64,000 nucleotides of DNA, from assembly GCA_963920705.1 (NCBI GenBank), contig OY987234.1, forward strand, positions 21,781,794 to 21,845,793, written 5' to 3'. Position numbers and translations under genes: made by a program. Positions 60,652-64,000 of this stretch are shown one piece after another; the first letter of the stretch is position 1; each line of letters begins with the position of its first letter. The notes under the pieces were generated by a model, which worked only from the letters and a program-made list of their open reading frames with translations, was not told where the DNA came from and made no database searches. The DNA is from Odiellus spinosus. Taxonomy: Eukaryota > Arthropoda > Arachnida > Opiliones > Phalangiidae.

Positions 60652-61116
60652 GTAAGACTTACTCTTTGATTTACCGTTTATTTTAACTCGTATAAAATAC
60701 TAGGCCTAATAACTTTTTGAAATATTTTCGAAACCAAATATCAAGAAGGATCAGATAAGGAGAGGAAAAGTGGGAACGGCGCGGCTCCTACTGCGTCGGC
60801 CTAAACTCCCACTCTGGGAGAACGGGGGTAGAGATGCTTCGTGGTAAATTGTTGTCACGTGGGTAAAACGAATCATTTATGAGACGCTAGCTAGCGACCA
60901 CGTGACAACAGTTTACCTCGAGAATTTCTTATCCCCCTTTCCACCCGAGTGGGAGGTTGGCTCTTCTCTCTCTAACTCAACGCAGCCCCACTTTTCCTCT
61001 CCTTATCTGATCCTTCTTGCAAATATGAACGGTCTTGACTTTTCCTTTAATTTCAATTTGTTTAAAACTCGGTGTTAGTAATCGACCGGCTTTCTTTTTA
61101 CTATAACTCGAAGTAG
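60652..61116 (+). other. Agrin intron, 465 bp, mostly a MITE
   Basis: About 60% of this intron is MITE B copy 5. The rest (60652-60734 and 61027-61116) has no room for a SEA module. Confidence 0.8.
60742..61019 (-). mobile_element. Foldback MITE family B, copy 5
   Basis: 278 bp, inverted relative to copy 1, with CAAGAAGGATCAG ends and a perfect 7-bp duplication CAAATAT (60735-60741 and 61020-61026). It is the 3'-most member of the family, 98 bp upstream of the LG1 exon. Confidence 0.9.
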
Positions 61117-61333
61117 GACCCCCTGTAATGGAAGAATCTCCGGTGGAAACGCCAGCCTTTTCCGGTCATTCCTTCCTGGAAATGGAGAAACTAAACGCCA
61201 ACTCTCGATTATCTATAGAATTGGAATTTCGGACATTCAGCGAACGCGGAATCCTCCTCTATAATGGTCAAACGCCAGCGGGAAAAGGCGACTTTGTTTC
61301 CTTGGCCATTAACGATGGTCACGTCGAGTTCAG
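61117..61333 (+). CDS. AGRN: Agrin exon: laminin G domain 1, first half
   Basis: 217 nt, entering in phase 1 (acceptor actcgaagtag) and leaving in phase 2 at donor GTCAGT (61334). It encodes a short Pro/Glu link (GPPVMEESPVETP), then AFSGHSFLEMEKLN, LSIELEFRTFSERGILLYNG and DFVSLAINDGHVEF. RGILLYNG and DFVSLAINDG are the beta strands and the Asp-Gly turn typical of LG domains; vertebrate agrin LG1 reads QGLLLYNG and DFLALALLDG. The frame continues past the donor only as poly-Phe from a T-tract. Confidence 0.9.
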
Positions 61334-63630
61334 GTCAGTTTTCTCCCTTCTTTTTTTTTTTTTTTTTTTCGCCCTTTCTCCTTCTGGACGTTATTTATTA
61401 TGCCACGGAATGGGGTCATAATAGCGGATAGAGTTTGCGCGATGTCCATGTACTCTAAGGTTTATAAGACTAACAGATTATTAGACTTTACGACCTCGGG
61501 AATTCGAATTTATTTTTATATATGTGTTTGTTCGATCCGTTCGATTTAAATGAAATAATGAAGAAAGAACGGGGGGAAATAAGGAAACCCGTAAACGATG
61601 ACTTGGTACATTTACCTTATATAATCTGTTGACTCTGATAAGTCGAACGCGACGCGTTTTTCAAACGATTTATCGACTACGCAATCAAAATTGAAATGTT
61701 TTATCGACGTCCCATAGAAACCCGATGTCGATTCTTTACCGAAAGACTTTATAGATTACTCGCGTCAAGTTTGCAATGATTTGGTTAACTTTTAACTGAA
61801 AGGTTTAACTTTAAACGTGTTGCAATTTCCGCTTGAATTAAATATATCGCGCTAAGCCTAACTGAAAGTATACTTTCAAGTTTCGAGGGGTGAGGGGTCA
61901 TAGCGATAGCGGGAAGGGGGAGGAGCTATCGTTTTTATCGGTTTTTAAATCGAATTTCTTTCTAAAAATCTGCTTCGGCACCGAGAGGGTGTATAGGCTT
62001 AGATGGAACTTATTTGTACAAAGATTTCTCTAGTTGATTGATTCCCTAGCAAAGATCAAAAAGGCTCCTAAAGCGCTTTTTGTTTTAAAGCTCTCGGATT
62101 TTAAGTAGTTGCGAGGTTATTGTTTTAAGTTGGGTACGTTTATTAGGGTTGGTACCCGTATTTATTACCACTAATACAGCGCCATCTGGTGATCTTTCCA
62201 CGGTTCTAGCAGCAATCTAGTTTAGAAATTTTACGAAATCGTTTGTTGCCAAATTCGCAACACGAGTAATTGTTTAGAAGCTAATTCTCACGTCACAACC
62301 AGAGTAAATGAACCCTGGTTTTGAGGGACTCTTACGTAGAAAGAATCCGTGGGTTAGTTCGCCTCATTAGAAGCTATTTGATTCGTTACCAATTTTGATT
62401 GGATCTTCTTGTAGAGAAAGGAAAAACACTACGAAATTTAAAGTTATATTTTCAATACTGAAAAAGTTTCAGTCTTAGCTGCGATTTATTTATTATTTAC
62501 CCTTAACCATGAAGCTAAAAATATAAGTATTTGGCAAAGTCATGGATTTGTGAATAAAAATGAATGATACAATTGAAAGATATTGTTAATCCTAATGATC
62601 TAATCTTGTTCCGCTAGTTAGGGTGTTTTAATCTGGTCTGTGGATCTTGTTTAATCATATCTGGAAACTGCTAGGGAAATAATTGCTGCCTTTTTTTCTT
62701 CTTCTCTTCTCCCGGGCGATTCTTTTTTGTCTTTAAAAAGAATTGTAGATGAAAAGAAAAAGATTGGGAGAAGACCCCACCCCCTTCTTTACCATGTTTC
62801 AAATCGATCTTTTGGTTTTTTATTTATTTTTTTTTTTTTTCAAACTTCGGCTTAGGGCGAATTCTGTGGTCAAAATGATAGGTTTTTGATCTTTCATCTT
62901 TGCTCTCGTTTCATGGGAATTTTATTTTATTATTTCAGTCTTTTATTCCTTTTTTCCCCTTAAATTGGCGAGGAACCATTTTTCGGTAAACCAATGGTAA
63001 ATTTATAAGATCGATTTACGAGTCTTAAATTGAAACACTAGCCTCTTTTTTTTTTTTTTCAAATCGATTGTATTTTTCGAATTCTATTTCGTCGTTATTT
63101 GATTTCTAAGAAGTTGAGAAGTTATTCAAGAATATAAGTTAGTTTAATCGCGACAACGTCACTTGACACTAAAATGAAGAACTGAAAATGGTCTCTCATC
63201 CTTTTTTTAGTGGTCTTAAGTGACCGTGAGATTAATTTGGTTATAGGATTTTGTATTTTGGAAACCATAATAATATTTGGAATTTTGTGGTTAAAATATC
63301 TTGTTTCATATTATATTCTGAAGATTTTAAATCCCAATTATCTTAATTGCAATTTAAAATGCTCAAGTTATAGTTACATTAACTTTGAATGTACAATTTA
63401 TTCTGATCAACGTCTGCTAGAAATTAAAAATCGCGGATAGCCCATTTAATAATTGTTTTTTTAAATTATGAAAATTAATAAATTGGATAATTGTACCATA
63501 GCTCCAACATCTTCAGTAATCCCCCTTTGAACCCCTAATTTTTTTATATATTTATAATCGCCCTTTGACCTTAAAAAATATATATAGATTGCATTCTTGT
63601 TTAAATTTTAATTTACGAATTTATTTACAG
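61334..63630 (+). other. Agrin intron, 2.3 kb, inside the LG1 domain
   Basis: Phase-2 intron. AT-rich with several T-tracts; no MITE of the families above and no exon seen. An open frame of 76 codons near 63210 is low-complexity and chance. Confidence 0.75.
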
Positions 63631-63968
63631 GTACAACTTGGGTAGCGGCGCGGTAACATTACGATCTCCTCAGAAATTGCAAGTTGGTAAATACCATCGT
63701 TTGGTGGCAAAGAGATATCTTCGAGACGGTCTTCTAAGTCTAGACGACAAGGAAGACGTGTCCGGTAGAAGTCAAGGCATGTTAAAGTCTTTGAACCTGG
63801 AAGAGAATTTGTACATTGGCGCTGTGCCAACCAATAACAACGGCGTCTTCGAAAACATCGGAGTCAGTAGTGGTTTCATTGGATGCATTCGAAGACTTCG
63901 AATCGGACATAAAGAAATTGACCTTCGTTATCCGATGTCCAAGGATATCATTCAAGGAAATCAAATCG
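63631..63968 (+). CDS. AGRN: Agrin exon: laminin G domain 1, second half
   Basis: 338 nt, entering in phase 2 after acceptor ttatttacag and leaving in phase 1 at donor GTGAGA (63969). It completes the LG fold: RYNLGSGAVTLRSPQKL, VGKYHRLVAKRYLRDG, the NLEENLYIGAVP strand and GVSSGFIGCIRRLRIG with the first cysteine of the terminal LG disulfide. The partner cysteine should be in the next exon, beyond the window. In vertebrates the alpha-dystroglycan and heparin sites lie in LG1-LG2; this cannot be inferred here. Confidence 0.92.
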
Positions 63969-64000
63969 GTGAGAAATGAAAAACATTTACATGTAGTTCT

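Larger units (their letters stand above)
5390..63968 (+). other. AGRN: Agrin-like gene, internal part (16 exons)
   Basis: Span from the first to the last exon visible. The 16 exons total 2868 nt and join without a stop; the phase of every donor fits the next acceptor. Module order (FS x6, Cys-rich, CCPDG segment, laminin-EGF x2, FS, linker, LG) is specific to agrin: perlecan and laminins do not combine ten-Cys FS modules with two laminin-EGF modules followed by one more FS. The protein is known in vertebrates as a secreted or membrane-bound heparan sulfate proteoglycan of basement membranes that signals through LRP4/MuSK and binds dystroglycan through its LG domains; whether those partners apply here is inference. 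No start codon, promoter or terminal exon is in the window. Confidence 0.88.

Noticed and set aside
1-64000. CRISPR arrays, operons or ribosome binding sites
   Set aside because: The tandem arrays have no unique spacers, and the only gene is a spliced animal gene; bacterial feature types do not apply.

Overview
The window is metazoan nuclear DNA, AT-rich, with GT-AG introns and many short foldback repeats. I see one protein gene, all on the + strand: an internal stretch of an agrin-like heparan sulfate proteoglycan of the basement membrane. Sixteen exons (5390-63968) join in one open frame of 2868 nt (956 codons). Nearly all introns are phase 1; one is phase 0 and one is phase 2. The phylum cannot be fixed from this sequence. 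Compact foldback repeats, an extra cysteine-rich module and the lack of a SEA module point to an invertebrate rather than a vertebrate.

Layout of the protein, N to C: six follistatin-like (FS/Kazal, 10-Cys) modules (5390-5605; 41856-42071; 49257-49469; 51205-51299 plus 55518-55632; 55725-55832 plus 56789-56899; 57043-57273). A Ser-Gly motif of the glycosaminoglycan-attachment type lies just before the sixth. Then come a lustrin-like Cys-rich module (57952-58104), a short CCPDG segment (58303-58395), two laminin-type EGF modules (58967-59128, 59217-59360), a further FS module (59790-60035), a Pro/Ser/Thr linker (60442-60651) and the first laminin G domain (61117-61333 plus 63631-63968). This order matches vertebrate agrin from about FS3 to LG1, but without the SEA module and EGF repeat that vertebrates have before LG1. 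The N-terminus (NtA, signal or TM form, first FS modules) and the C-terminus (EGF repeats, LG2, LG3) lie outside the window.

The 5' two thirds (1-41855) is almost all intron or upstream sequence filled with repeats. It holds a young LTR retrotransposon without visible coding genes (7413-11112), a 31-bp satellite of about 57 units (26322-28076), a 15-bp satellite (18722-18960), a T-tract/CGCG minisatellite (30445-31109), TTAA-flanked foldback elements, and several families of 280-420 bp foldback elements (MITEs).

The most notable non-genic signal is that four MITE families with unrelated terminal repeats (11, 5, 2 and 1 copies) all begin CA and end TG and all create 7-bp target duplications. 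The 18 readable target sites share a palindromic RYNNNRY preference. This suggests one transposase type with a 7-bp staggered cut mobilised all four. I found no transposase gene in the window.
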